A stretch of 64,000 bases of DNA, from contig NZ_CP025803.1 of the NCBI RefSeq assembly GCF_003352065.1, forward strand, positions 1,054,001 through 1,118,000, in the 5' to 3' direction. The DNA comes from Sulfitobacter sp. SK011 (GTDB taxonomy: Bacteria > Pseudomonadota > Alphaproteobacteria > Rhodobacterales > Rhodobacteraceae). The notes under the pieces are model-generated. The model saw only the letters and a program-made list of their open reading frames with translations. It was not told where the DNA came from and ran no database searches. Position 1 is the stretch's first letter. Each line of letters opens with the position of its first letter. Both the position numbers and the translations under genes were made by a program. Shown piece after piece: positions 34,650 to 42,942 of the stretch.

Positions 34650-35579
34650 ATGCGGATTGCGACGATGGCAACGGGTGGAATTGGAGGGTTCCTTGCTGTC
34701 AAGCTCGCAAATAGCGGACATCAAGTCGCCACCATCGCTCGCGGCGACCACCTCGCCGCAATCGTAGAAAATGGCCTCACCCTCTTGGACACTTCTGGCA
34801 CTGAACTCGCCCATCCCTGGATTGCGACTGATGACCCGTCAGAAGTTGGTGAAGTCGATGCAATTATTTTCGGTGTCAAAGGCGATGCATTGGAGGCAGC
34901 GGCCCGTGCCTGCCTCCCCATGCTGGGCCCGGACACAGTGGTGGTGCCATTCCTAAACGGTGTTGAGGCATCTGACCGATTGCTCGATATTCTACCCGAA
35001 CGGAATGTCGCAAACGGAATGGCTCAGGTGTCCACCACGATTGCAACTGCTGGTGTCATCAAGAAGACTGGCGAATTCAATGTCTTCACGTTCGCGGAGC
35101 GTGACAGCAAGCCGTCAGGAAGAATTGATTCCTTGCGGCAGGCAATAAATAAAGCTGGTTCCACAGCACCGGTCACCGATAGCATTGAACGTGATGTCTG
35201 GTCCAAGTTCGTGCTGTTTTCTGCCGTATCCGGTGTTACGGCGGCGGGACGATGCACCATAGGCGATATCGTTTCTATACCAGAGTTGGGCGAATTATTT
35301 CGCCAAGTTGTTGCGGAGACTGCCGCAATTGGGCGTGCGTTGGGGGTCTCCCTGAGCTCTGACATTGAAAGCCGAACCTGGACTGCGGCGAGTGGCCTTC
35401 CAACTAGTATGCGAGCGTCCACCGCGATTGACCTTGAGAATGGTCGGCCGCTGGAAATCGAATGGATTTCAGGCGCTGCGGTCAGGCTCGCGAAAAAGGC
35501 CGGAATAAAAGCCCCAATCAATGAGGCTTTGTATGCGCTCCTATTACCGCACCGGCATGGTGCGCGAAAGTCCGTGTAG
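34650..35579 (+). CDS. Ketopantoate reductase family protein (ApbA/PanE)
   Basis: 309 residues; ATG 34650 is preferred over TTG 34635 because GGGGGAG lies between. The Rossmann start reads IATMATGGIGGFLAVKLANSGH, a slightly altered GxGxxG, then FGVKGDALEAA and VVPFLNGVEA. The C-terminal PanE domain has SKFVLFSAVSGVTAAGRC and STAIDLENGRPLEIEWISG. It uses NADPH to reduce a 2-keto acid; ketopantoate itself is not certain since there are no other coenzyme A genes nearby. Confidence 0.86.
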   Translation: MRIATMATGGIGGFLAVKLANSGHQVATIARGDHLAAIVENGLTLLDTSGTELAHPWIATDDPSEVGEVDAIIFGVKGDALEAAARACLPMLGPDTVVVPFLNGVEASDRLLDILPERNVANGMAQVSTTIATAGVIKKTGEFNVFTFAERDSKPSGRIDSLRQAINKAGSTAPVTDSIERDVWSKFVLFSAVSGVTAAGRCTIGDIVSIPELGELFRQVVAETAAIGRALGVSLSSDIESRTWTAASGLPTSMRASTAIDLENGRPLEIEWISGAAVRLAKKAGIKAPINEALYALLLPHRHGARKSV

Positions 35580-35591
35580 TAAGCAATACGG

Positions 35592-36335
35592 TCAAGGTAC
35601 GAGCAATTTACCTACCATTTTTTCGCCGAACGGACGAATGTCGAGTTCGAATGTCCATGCAGACTTGTCCTGTTTTACTAGCATCAGCGCCGTTTCTGCG
35701 ATGTGCATAGGATTGATGAAAAATTCATCAGGCTCATTTGGTGCAAAGTTGGTACGAGTTTCCGCCGTATCAATGACGCCATCAATCACCAAATAAGCCA
35801 CATGGACCCCTTTCGGCCCTAGCTGTTTCGCAAGGGCATTTGCCAAAACTCGTTGGGCTGATTTTGAGGGCGCAAAGGCGGTGGTCCAAACGTTCCCTCG
35901 TAACGACGCTGTAGCGCCTGACACTATGATTGCACCTGAACCGCGTTCGGCCATCTGCGGGCCAAGGAGTTTAGCCGATGTGAAAAGACCCGATGCCCCC
36001 ACGCGCCAACTTTGCTCAAATTCGACCTCAGACACGTCATCGAGTGTTCCGAATTGGGCGAGGTCGGCATTGTAAATGACCACGTCAATCTTGCCGAGGT
36101 CACTCTGAGCGGACATTAGAGCATCCCTTAGGCTTTCAGGGTTTCCCGCGTCACAGGCATAGGCCTTCATTGAAGTATTGTTGTCTTTGTTGCCTTCAAA
36201 CTCCGCACCTGACCTGCTCAGGAGGGCAAGATCATAACCATCATTTTGGAAAACCTCCGCATAGGCCGCCCCAAGGCCCGGCCCGAAGGTGCAGAGAGTG
36301 ACTGCTCCGAGCCCTTTTGTGCCCAAACGATCCAA
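35592..36335 (-). CDS. Short-chain dehydrogenase-like protein lacking the catalytic Tyr
   Basis: 247 residues. The Rossmann motif GPGLGAAYAEVF, the NAD stretch YNADLAQFG and the catalytic-region Ser in VSGATAS are present, but the YxxxK motif reads FAPSK (F154, K158), so the proton-donating Tyr is replaced by Phe. Only a TTG start is available (36335, after GGGGGG); an in-frame stop lies 27 bp above. Convergent with the reductase gene, with a 12-bp gap. It may be a non-oxidoreductase SDR or inactive. Confidence 0.75.
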   Translation of the reverse strand: MDRLGTKGLGAVTLCTFGPGLGAAYAEVFQNDGYDLALLSRSGAEFEGNKDNNTSMKAYACDAGNPESLRDALMSAQSDLGKIDVVIYNADLAQFGTLDDVSEVEFEQSWRVGASGLFTSAKLLGPQMAERGSGAIIVSGATASLRGNVWTTAFAPSKSAQRVLANALAKQLGPKGVHVAYLVIDGVIDTAETRTNFAPNEPDEFFINPMHIAETALMLVKQDKSAWTFELDIRPFGEKMVGKLLVP

Positions 36336-36432
36336 ACACCACCGACCCCCCTACCAAAGCAATGAATTGCGCACATTTCCATTGATGCTTAAGCTAACTG
36401 GGAAAAGCAGTAGGGAGTTGTCGGCGGAAAGC

Positions 36433-36909
36433 ATGTATAAGTCATTGGCCTTGATCTTCTTCCTAGCCTTTGTTTGGGCTCCTTTTGGCAATGCGGAAGG
36501 CTTGTTAGACGGCAAAACTTTTTCAGGCATGATCGGTCCCGCAGAAAATCCCGACTTGCCGGATAATCTCTACTTCGACGATGGACATTTTTGGTCCCAG
36601 ATCTGTACCCGTTGTGGGTTTGTTCCTGGCGTTTATCAGGCTGAGGAAACTGCAGAAGGCGTCCGTTTTACTGGCACCCTTGAAAGCGAAAGCCGTGGAC
36701 GCTTTGACTACGTGGGGGTCTTGAAAGACGATGGCTCCGTCGTTGTTTCTGTCGTTTGGGAACGCCGCCGCTGGTATTGGACATCCACACGCGAAATCAT
36801 GTTTGTCGGTGCGCTTTCGGAACCCGTGCTAACCGTGTCGCTTTCCAAAACCCGTCAGGACATGCAAACCATAGACCCTGACGGCAATCCCTTATGCGCC
36901 CGTTTTTGA
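36433..36909 (+). CDS. Exported hypothetical protein with CxxC
   Basis: 158 residues; ATG 36433 gives a clean signal peptide (LALIFFLAFVWAPFGNA). The mature part is beta-rich with GLLDGKTFSGMIGP, a CTRC motif near residue 55 and WERRRWYWTS. It is not recognised. It overlaps the next membrane-protein gene by 16 bp in another frame, so the pair is probably co-expressed. A lipocalin- or calycin-like ligand binder is possible. Confidence 0.6.
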   Translation: MYKSLALIFFLAFVWAPFGNAEGLLDGKTFSGMIGPAENPDLPDNLYFDDGHFWSQICTRCGFVPGVYQAEETAEGVRFTGTLESESRGRFDYVGVLKDDGSVVVSVVWERRRWYWTSTREIMFVGALSEPVLTVSLSKTRQDMQTIDPDGNPLCARF

Positions 36910-37538
36910 CGCGGCTTTGGGAAAAGCGGAAAGCTATTGTTCTTTATGGGTTACTCCTCCTCGGCGGATGGTTTCTGGGCGACGCCCTGAAAGAAATGAC
37001 AGTCCCCGAGATGCGCCCAATGAACGAGCTGATGATACACCGCATCGTCATGACAGCATTCATCGCATTCATCGTTCTGGCAGCGTTACCCTTTGTCCCC
37101 GGTGCGGAGATAGGTTTTGCGCTTTTGTTGCTATTTGGCGGTCCCATTGCACCATTGGTCTATCTGGGAATGGTGGGGGCGCTGCTTGTCTCTTACACCC
37201 TCGCAAGGTTGGTTCCACTCTCATTCATCGGCCGCGCAATGGAATGGCTTGGATTGAAAAAAGCGTCAAGCTTTGTCGTACAGCTAGATGCCGTTACGCC
37301 AGATGAACGCCTAATCGCCTTGTCTTCAATCGTCCCATCAAGGATCGGACAAAAACTGTTGAAACACAGATACGCGCTGTTGGCTGTTGCGTTGAACACC
37401 CCAGGCAACTCGTTGCTAGGCGGAGGAGGAGGACTAGCCTTCGTTGCTGGAGCATCAGGTTTGTTTGGCTTTTGGCAATTCCTGGGGGTAGTGTTATGCG
37501 CTGTAGCACCAATTCCACTGTTCTTCTTTTTTGCATGA
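36894..37538 (+). CDS. Integral membrane protein, VTT/DedA-like
   Basis: 214 residues with about five membrane helices (AIVLYGLLLLGGWFLG, AFIAFIVLAALPFVPGAEIGFALLLLFG, LVYLGMVGALLVSY, LAFVAGASGLFGFW, FLGVVLCAVAPIPLFFFF). The PFVPGAEIG segment resembles the re-entrant motif of DedA/SNARE-associated proteins. The last stretch, GGGGGLAF, is unusual. It is coupled to the exported protein before it. A transport or lipid-scrambling role is a guess. Confidence 0.62.
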   Translation: MRPFLTRLWEKRKAIVLYGLLLLGGWFLGDALKEMTVPEMRPMNELMIHRIVMTAFIAFIVLAALPFVPGAEIGFALLLLFGGPIAPLVYLGMVGALLVSYTLARLVPLSFIGRAMEWLGLKKASSFVVQLDAVTPDERLIALSSIVPSRIGQKLLKHRYALLAVALNTPGNSLLGGGGGLAFVAGASGLFGFWQFLGVVLCAVAPIPLFFFFA

Positions 37539-37765
37539 GAACCGCAAATACTAAGGGCTGCTTAGTCCGCTTTGCACAAAGATTAAGGTGTTGCGTAGAT
37601 CCGTTGAGACCGCCGCCCATAGTTGCCTAACTATCAGGGTCAGCGATTGGCTGGCGCACTAGGCAAAGCAGACGATAAGAGAGTGAGCCAAGGAACTTTC
37701 TAATAGCAACGGCCTCACCGAGATTTCACTGTTTATTTGCAACTAGGTGACAGCAAGGTCGAATT

Positions 37766-38578
37766 GTGCGATTTATCCATATGTCAGGCCGGAACAGATA
37801 TTTTGGCACGGTTGAGCAACAGGGCCTCGAACGCAGAGCAGATTTATTGTGGCAGATTGTCAAAGACGATCCGAGCTACTGCTTTCATGGGCGTGCAGTC
37901 GGGCTTCTGAAGCGACGTGCAGTAGACGTGGGGGCTCAGATCGCCCTCGCTAGACTTCAGGGACTTGGCCCATCTCCCCAACTGACACCGGAAACTATTG
38001 AGGCGCGCATTTCCGAAATCGAGAGTGCGGACCTTTCTGTGGAGGTCCAACAACGTTGGAGCGCCGACGAACTAGGTGTCACCATGTCCAGGGATTTCTT
38101 GCGCAACAGCGCCCTGCCAACCGAACTCACCGTGTACGAGATTGGGATCAATACGTCTGATGAGGAATTCGACAAGATTGATGATCTAACTCAGTCCTGT
38201 GGGATATTGTTGCCGTCCTCAGCGTTCTTGCGTGGTGACGCTGGCCCAGCCGTTTGCCTCTTTGCAAAGACTTCCGATGGAAGAGTGATTGGGTTTGCTG
38301 CGGCCCTTGTTCAGGCTACTTGTGCTCCGTCCGAGCAAGGCAAGGTGTGGTGGGGATTTCTCTCCACCAGCGATGAATGGCGCGGTCGCGGCATTGCCAA
38401 AGTTCTTGGAGCTATGGCAATGGTCTCAATGGCGGATCGGTACGGCCTCTCAAACTTTGAGACCGGAATACTCAGTGAAAACGCAGCATCTATTGCAGTC
38501 TCAAAGAAGCTCGGGTTTTCGACATCCGGTTTGTTGGACTTACTGGCCATTGATGCTCAGACCCTTTCGAAAGGATGA
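37766..38578 (+). CDS. GNAT acetyltransferase with N-terminal unknown domain
   Basis: 270 residues from GTG 37766 (AAGGTC before it); ATG 37781 is an alternative. Residues 1-115 match no domain known to me (RRADLLWQIVKDDPSYCFHG). Residues 120-265 are a GNAT domain with DEWRGRGIAKVLGAMAMV (acetyl-CoA loop) and SENAASIAVSKKLGF. Such mixed proteins often acetylate small toxic compounds. It stands alone, just before the IS30 remnant. Confidence 0.77.
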   Translation: MRFIHMSGRNRYFGTVEQQGLERRADLLWQIVKDDPSYCFHGRAVGLLKRRAVDVGAQIALARLQGLGPSPQLTPETIEARISEIESADLSVEVQQRWSADELGVTMSRDFLRNSALPTELTVYEIGINTSDEEFDKIDDLTQSCGILLPSSAFLRGDAGPAVCLFAKTSDGRVIGFAAALVQATCAPSEQGKVWWGFLSTSDEWRGRGIAKVLGAMAMVSMADRYGLSNFETGILSENAASIAVSKKLGFSTSGLLDLLAIDAQTLSKG

Positions 38579-38618
38579 TTTTTTAGTTTATCCTCTAAAG
38601 GACAGCTGCCCTGCGGTT

Positions 38619-39050
38619 TCAAGGGGTGGCTGCAACACAGGCTTCAAATTTCTCTGCAGGGGTTTGGTATTGCAAGGTCTTTCTGGGCCGCTCGTTGAGG
38701 TGGCGGGCGGTCGCGCTGAGTTCGGCCTGACTGAAGCCTGATATATCTATGCCTTTCGGGAAGTACTGCCTGAGAAGTCGGTTGGTGTTTTCGTTACTGC
38801 CGCGCTGCCACGGAGACTGAGGATCACAAAAATAGACGTCGATTTTGGTGGCCATGGTGAACTTGCGATGCCCTGCCATCTCTGATCCACGATCCCAAGT
38901 CAGGGATTTGTAGAGCTCCTTGGGCAGATTTCGCGCCTGCTTGATGAGGGCCGTGATAACGCTTTGGGTGTCCTTGTTCTCGACCTTCGCCAACATCACA
39001 AATCGGGAATGGCGCTGGACCAGTGTGGCGATGTAACTGACCTGGCCTTC
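38619..39050 (-). pseudogene. IS30-family transposase, C-terminal remnant
   Basis: About 140 codons of the C-terminal DDE half: IATLVQRHSRFVMLAKV, LTWDRGSEMAGH, FCDPQSPWQRGSNENTN (catalytic Asp and Glu) and LNERPRKTLQYQTPAE, ending at a natural stop. The N-terminal helix-turn-helix half is missing; homology starts abruptly at about 39050, next to the stop of methyltransferase 5. It is a dead fragment, showing that this site was an IS target. Confidence 0.85.
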
Positions 39051-39056
39051 GCGGCA

Positions 39057-39851
39057 TTACACGCGCGCGGTGATGACGTTCGAAACATGGGGGAAGCGCA
39101 TTGCAGAGCCATTGAGGCAATCGCCAAGTCCCAAAAGGAACGCTTCCACAGCACGCTCAACAGCGCCATCTGCCAGTCCTGACAGCTTGTCTCCGGTGTG
39201 CATTCCGCCCATTGCGCCTTGGGCAAATACCCTCGCATCTGGATGTTGCAGCGTAAGGGTTGTCGATTGCACCGCGACGTTCTGGAAGCCCGCATCCTCG
39301 AAAAGACGGCGAATTTCATCACCATCTGGCAGGCCACAGATTGCACGAACAGCGTTCCCTGCATTCTCTCCGACATGGGCGTCAAGTGCTGCCGCCTGTG
39401 CTTTCAGCATCGGGTTAAGGTCAATTTCTTGCTGAACGCAGCACGCAACGCGGCCACCAGGTTTAAGCACGCGATGCAGCTCCAAAAGAGCTGCGGGCCG
39501 ATCGGGAAAGAATTGTAGAGCTTGCTGACAGAACGCAACATCGAACTGGTTTTCGTTGAACGGTAACGCACCTGCATCTGCTTCAATCCACTCGGCATCC
39601 AGGCCAGCTTCTTTCGCCAGAACACGCGCCACGTCGAGCATCGCGCCATTATGATCCACGCCGACGAGGCGTCCTGGATTGGAAATGAGTTTTGGTATCT
39701 GCCTCGTGACTACACCGGTCCCACACGCCAAGTCGAGAATATGTTCGCCATTTCCCGGTTCGGCACGGCGGATCAGTTCGCTCGCCCAAGGCTCAAATAT
39801 GACCGGAACGAGCACTGACTGGTATCGCTCGGCGAATGTTGATGCTCCCAT
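39057..39851 (-). CDS. SAM-dependent methyltransferase 5 (paralogue of 2)
   Basis: 264 residues; ATG 39851 follows GGAGGGG. N-terminal RYQSVLVPVIFEPWASELI, then motif I ILDLACGTGVVTRQI, GVDHNGAM, LPFNENQFDVAFCQQALQFFPD and HRVLKPGG. It aligns along its length with the protein at 27500. The end RFPHVSNVITARV matches the family end, so it is complete, but an IS30 remnant begins within a few bases of its stop. Substrate unknown. Confidence 0.87.
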   Translation of the reverse strand: MGASTFAERYQSVLVPVIFEPWASELIRRAEPGNGEHILDLACGTGVVTRQIPKLISNPGRLVGVDHNGAMLDVARVLAKEAGLDAEWIEADAGALPFNENQFDVAFCQQALQFFPDRPAALLELHRVLKPGGRVACCVQQEIDLNPMLKAQAAALDAHVGENAGNAVRAICGLPDGDEIRRLFEDAGFQNVAVQSTTLTLQHPDARVFAQGAMGGMHTGDKLSGLADGAVERAVEAFLLGLGDCLNGSAMRFPHVSNVITARV

Positions 39852-39916
39852 GACTACCCCTCCAAGTCTAATCATAGTCAAATTCGATGCGTGGGCATAG
39901 ATCGAACCTAGCCCAC

Positions 39917-39990
39917 AATGGGCTCGCAGTCATATTTCGCGGCTCGGTGCCTCAAACCCGGCTCTCGATGAGAGCGATGTCAGCACATCC
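39917..39990 (+). repeat. Repeat family R2, copy 2
   Basis: CAATGGGCTCGCAGTCATA, TTTCGCGGCTCGGTGCCTC, ACCCGGCTCTCGA and GATGTCAGCACATCCGA. It is inverted relative to the copy at 34487. Both copies lie just upstream of a methyltransferase gene on the minus strand. Confidence 0.65.
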
Positions 39991-40103
39991 GAAAAAACAG
40001 CGACGTATCCGTTACTTAGCCCACAAGGCGAACGACTGGTTCGAAACCACCTTCATCGCGGGTGACGCTGCATCGGCATCGGGCGGCTCTGAGGCCCAAA
40101 CTG

Positions 40104-40973
40104 TCAATCGACAGTGCCTTCATTGCCCTTCAGAACTTTGAACAAAGCCATAACATGTTCTTCGCCGTAGCCTGCTTTGATTGCCTTCTCGAAAAGGCCC
40201 CCAACGTGGTTAGGAAACTCGGCATCCATGCCAGCGTCAGTAGCTTGCTGCTTCAACAGTTCGAGCGATGCCTGCCAAACGGATAACGTGGCCGTTCTTT
40301 GATCGTAAGTGCCATCTCGTATCGTTCCGACATGATGCTGAATGCGTGCATCATCAGGAAACATCGCAATGAATTTTTGAAGCTCAATCCCCTCCGATTG
40401 GCAAAGGTTTGCAGCGTGCAGCATTCCCATGAACTCACCGAAACGGGTCGACAACCAGGCCAGGTCAAGTGTAGACGCGGCGGCGATGTCGTCTCCGAGA
40501 TAGTCGATCTGCCCGCCTAGGTGACCAATGAGGCCTTCAACCGGCTTGTAGGTAGAAGGAGGCCCAGAAATCAGTATATTACCGTCTTTCGTTCCCAAAT
40601 CTTGGGGGGCACAGTGAATAGCTCCGTACAGAAACTCAGCGTGTCTTCCAGCCAGCCAGCTTTGGTCTTCTCTTACCTGTTTTGGCAGGCATGTACTGAG
40701 TTGAATAATTGTCCGACCATCGAGCAGCGGCTCAACCTGACTTTGCCCAAAAAGGGTAAGAACCGAATTGGGGTCGTCTACACAGATGATTGAAACCGGG
40801 CTTGCAACGATCGCGTCTGAAATCGATTGAGCGACTGCGACATTCTCGGCTGCCAACGCCTCTGCTTTTTTGATTGTGCGGTTCCAAACGGTTAGAGGAA
40901 TGCCTTCTTTTTGGTAGGCTTTGGCAATCGCCAATCCCATCAACCCAAGCCCAAAGATTGTAACTTCGCTCAT
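40104..40973 (-). CDS. Imine-reductase-like NAD(P) oxidoreductase
   Basis: 289 residues; ATG 40973 follows GGAGAC. The N-terminal Rossmann motif is IFGLGLMGLAIAKAY with NRT after strand 2, which suggests NADPH. The middle EFLYGAIHCAPQDLG and LYD-type LDLAWLSTRFGEFMGMLHAANL match imine reductases rather than 3-hydroxyisobutyrate dehydrogenases, which carry a catalytic Lys. The helical C-terminal domain completes the dimer. It reduces C=N or C=O bonds in the family; the natural substrate is unknown. Confidence 0.8.
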   Translation of the reverse strand: MSEVTIFGLGLMGLAIAKAYQKEGIPLTVWNRTIKKAEALAAENVAVAQSISDAIVASPVSIICVDDPNSVLTLFGQSQVEPLLDGRTIIQLSTCLPKQVREDQSWLAGRHAEFLYGAIHCAPQDLGTKDGNILISGPPSTYKPVEGLIGHLGGQIDYLGDDIAAASTLDLAWLSTRFGEFMGMLHAANLCQSEGIELQKFIAMFPDDARIQHHVGTIRDGTYDQRTATLSVWQASLELLKQQATDAGMDAEFPNHVGGLFEKAIKAGYGEEHVMALFKVLKGNEGTVD

Positions 40974-41094
40974 TTCGTAGTCTCCATAGCAAATGCAAGA
41001 CGAATACACTGACACTATGCGCAAACAGCAAGATGACCAAGGTCGGCTGTGTCCGCGACTTGATCCTTGATCGTCTCATCCTCGCTGCGATGTG

Positions 41095-41188
41095 CATGAA
41101 CGGCCGGTCTTTACGGTGCATTGCGAAACGCAAAACTGCGCGGTTGCAGCAATTCCTATGCTGCGAGCACATGCAGCGCGAAAATCAA
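41095..41188 (-). repeat. Repeat family R1, copy E (left arm of recombinase unit)
   Basis: The minus strand reads GATTTTCGCGCTGCATGTGC, TCGCAGCATAGGAATTGCTG and later GACCGGCCGTTCATG. It matches the copy at 42029 in the opposite orientation, so the two arms flank the recombinase gene. The gap 40974-41339 holds this arm and a stretch also found before the truncated copy at 48154. Confidence 0.65.
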
Positions 41189-41339
41189 ATTCACAGAGTG
41201 GGCTCTGTGCGGACGAATGCACTGGCAGAGAAACAAGGTTCCAACAACTTCGGATAACGGCCATTCAGCTGGATGCTATTCTCTCTTTGTCAGCGCGGTG
41301 CTGATGTCTGGGTTTGGAGGGAGGATTGGAGGGCATATT

Positions 41340-41972
41340 ATGCCAAGAGTCCAACTTCCCGCAGTTACCCCAAAACACAAAGCCTGGAACAAGGGCCGGA
41401 TCATCGGCCAAAAACGTCCCCTTCTTCCTAAACAAGTGTGGGCCATCCGGGCGCGGCTTGAACTTTCGGGTTATCTTCGTGACCTTGCGCTGTTTAACGT
41501 TGCGATTGATAGCAAACTGCGCGGCTGTGATCTGGTCAAACTCGCTGTGGCCGATTTGGTCAAAGATGACCGCGTTCGCGAACGCGTTTCAATAGTCCAG
41601 AGTAAAACCAAGAAACCCGTTCAGTTCGAACTTACTGAAAACACAAGAGATACCGTCATTGCGTGGGTGCGATCACCTGAGATGATCGGGTGCCGGTTCA
41701 TGTTTCCGAGCCGTTTCCACGATCGCCCGCATATCTCAACACGTCAATATGGTCGACTTGTTCGTGACTGGGTTACAGCGATTGGCCTGGAACCCAGCGG
41801 ATACGGAACACACTCGATGCGCCGAACCAAAGCTGCGGAGATTTACCGCAAGACGGGGAACCTCCGCGCCGTGCAACTTTTGTTAGGCCATACGAAGGTC
41901 GATAGCACAGTGCGTTATCTGGGCGTTGAGCTGGAAGATGCGCTAAGCATTGCTGAACGGATCGACATCTGA
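41340..41972 (+). CDS. Compact tyrosine recombinase
   Basis: 210 residues; ATG 41340 follows GGAGGGAGG and GGAGGG. There is no arm-binding domain and almost no core-binding domain. Catalytic residues seen are R61 (KLRGCDLVKL), K89 or K92 (QSKTKKPV), H158 and R161 (THSMRRTK), H184 (LLGHTKVDST) and Y193 (VRYLG). The set is complete, so it is probably active. Related short recombinases occur on plasmids and in accessory regions of many Proteobacteria. A truncated copy lies at 48154. Confidence 0.88.
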   Translation: MPRVQLPAVTPKHKAWNKGRIIGQKRPLLPKQVWAIRARLELSGYLRDLALFNVAIDSKLRGCDLVKLAVADLVKDDRVRERVSIVQSKTKKPVQFELTENTRDTVIAWVRSPEMIGCRFMFPSRFHDRPHISTRQYGRLVRDWVTAIGLEPSGYGTHSMRRTKAAEIYRKTGNLRAVQLLLGHTKVDSTVRYLGVELEDALSIAERIDI

Positions 41973-42028
41973 ACGAAGTTGGCGTGCGGCTATTGCCGTT
42001 CGCCAATCAAGACCAGGCCTTTATGGTT

Positions 42029-42173
42029 CCCGCAGCGGTCGGCAGGACTGAGCCCTTTGCGGAAGTGTCAGATTTTCGCTGCGCGCACTCGCAGCACCAT
42101 ATTTGCTGCGGCAGCCCAATTCTCGTAGTTGCATTGCAGCGTCGAGACTGGCCGTCGGCGCAGCGTGCAGCAT
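42029..42173 (+). repeat. Repeat family R1, copy G (right arm of recombinase unit)
   Basis: TTCCCGCAGCGGTCGGCAGG, ACTGAGCCCTTTGCGGAAG, GATTTTCGCTGCGCGCAC, TCGCAGCACCATATTTGCTG and GCAGCATGG. It starts 57 bp after the recombinase stop. The rest of the gap to 42527 holds no recognised feature. Confidence 0.65.
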
Positions 42174-42527
42174 GGATAGCGATCTGAACTCCCTGATCAC
42201 AGACAGACCCGCCATCAAAAATGCATTTCAAACGTCGGCTTCGACTTCCGGTATTGCCGATTGGGTAAGGTCAAAAAGTGCCAACAGCCGAATTTTCCCG
42301 TGTGGTCCGGGCATCCCCAGTTTGCACGCCGGGGGGATTTGAGTAAGGACTGTTCATGTCCGAGCGCATCGAAATGACTGACCTGAAATCTGTCACGGCG
42401 GCGGGCGTCGCATCATTGACGGATCCCACTCAGATTCCGATATGTCTGACGTCAGCGCTTATGGGTCCAAACAGCATGTTTGCTAAGAGAAGGTTTGTTG
42501 CTCATCGTAGCCACCGAGGAGTGGACG

Positions 42528-42612
42528 ATGAGAAAGACAACGAAAAGCCCTGGCGAGAAGATCGTCAAAGACATCCAGCAGGCATTCGGGCCAAGCGCCG
42601 AGAGTGGTTTTA
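42528..42612 (+). pseudogene. IS3-family transposase, N-terminal remnant
   Basis: From ATG 42528 the first 16 codons read MRKTTKSPGEKIVKDI, the N-terminus of an IS3-family OrfA. It then diverges and stops within 12 codons; the helix-turn-helix region is absent. Fragment only. Confidence 0.5.
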
Positions 42613-42622
42613 GACCTCCGAC

Positions 42623-42850
42623 CTAACACCCATGTCTGCTGGGATAGTGATGCATCATGCATTGGAAGTCCAACTCGCTTTGAAAAGCCTCTGGGTTGGA
42701 TTGCATCATCTCCAGGATGCAATCACGTCTGGCGCGTATCTCATCATCTGAATCTGCTGAGATCGTAGGCCGGATTCTTGCTGAGTTGAAGGCCTCCAGC
42801 AAGAGAGCGAGAGGCTTCCAAATTGCGACATGTGCGGTGGCTTCGGTCAT
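42623..42850 (-). CDS. Small hypothetical protein
   Basis: 75 residues from ATG 42850, divergent from the LysR gene at 42943. The sequence is protein-like: DEIRARRDCILEMMQSNPEAF and ELDFQCMMHHYP. The MMxxNPEAFxSELDxQxMMxxYP pattern recurs in short proteins of Rhizobiales and Rhodobacterales, as I recall. Function unknown. No strong ribosome site is visible. Confidence 0.5.
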   Translation of the reverse strand: MTEATAHVAIWKPLALLLEAFNSARIRPTISADSDDEIRARRDCILEMMQSNPEAFQSELDFQCMMHHYPSRHGC

Positions 42851-42942
42851 CAGTCTGGCCTTTCATCGTTTTCGTTTGTGATGAGGTTAATGGCAGAACG
42901 AGGGTTCTGGTATCGGGCTTGATTTTGTGTTGTTCTACAAAA

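Larger units (their letters stand above)
41095..42173 (+). mobile_element. Recombinase unit flanked by inverted R1 repeats
   Basis: About 1.08 kb: inverted R1 arms (41095-41188 and 42029-42173) around one compact tyrosine recombinase gene. The left 340 bp (arm, spacer and first codons) recur at 47909-48254. No known IS family is recognised. Treat as a putative mobile unit. Confidence 0.5.

Noticed and set aside
34487..39990. R2 repeats as integron attC sites
   Set aside because: No pair of core sites of the GTTRRRY/RYYYAAC type was found, and genes between copies run in both directions. The nearby recombinase lacks an integron integrase length.
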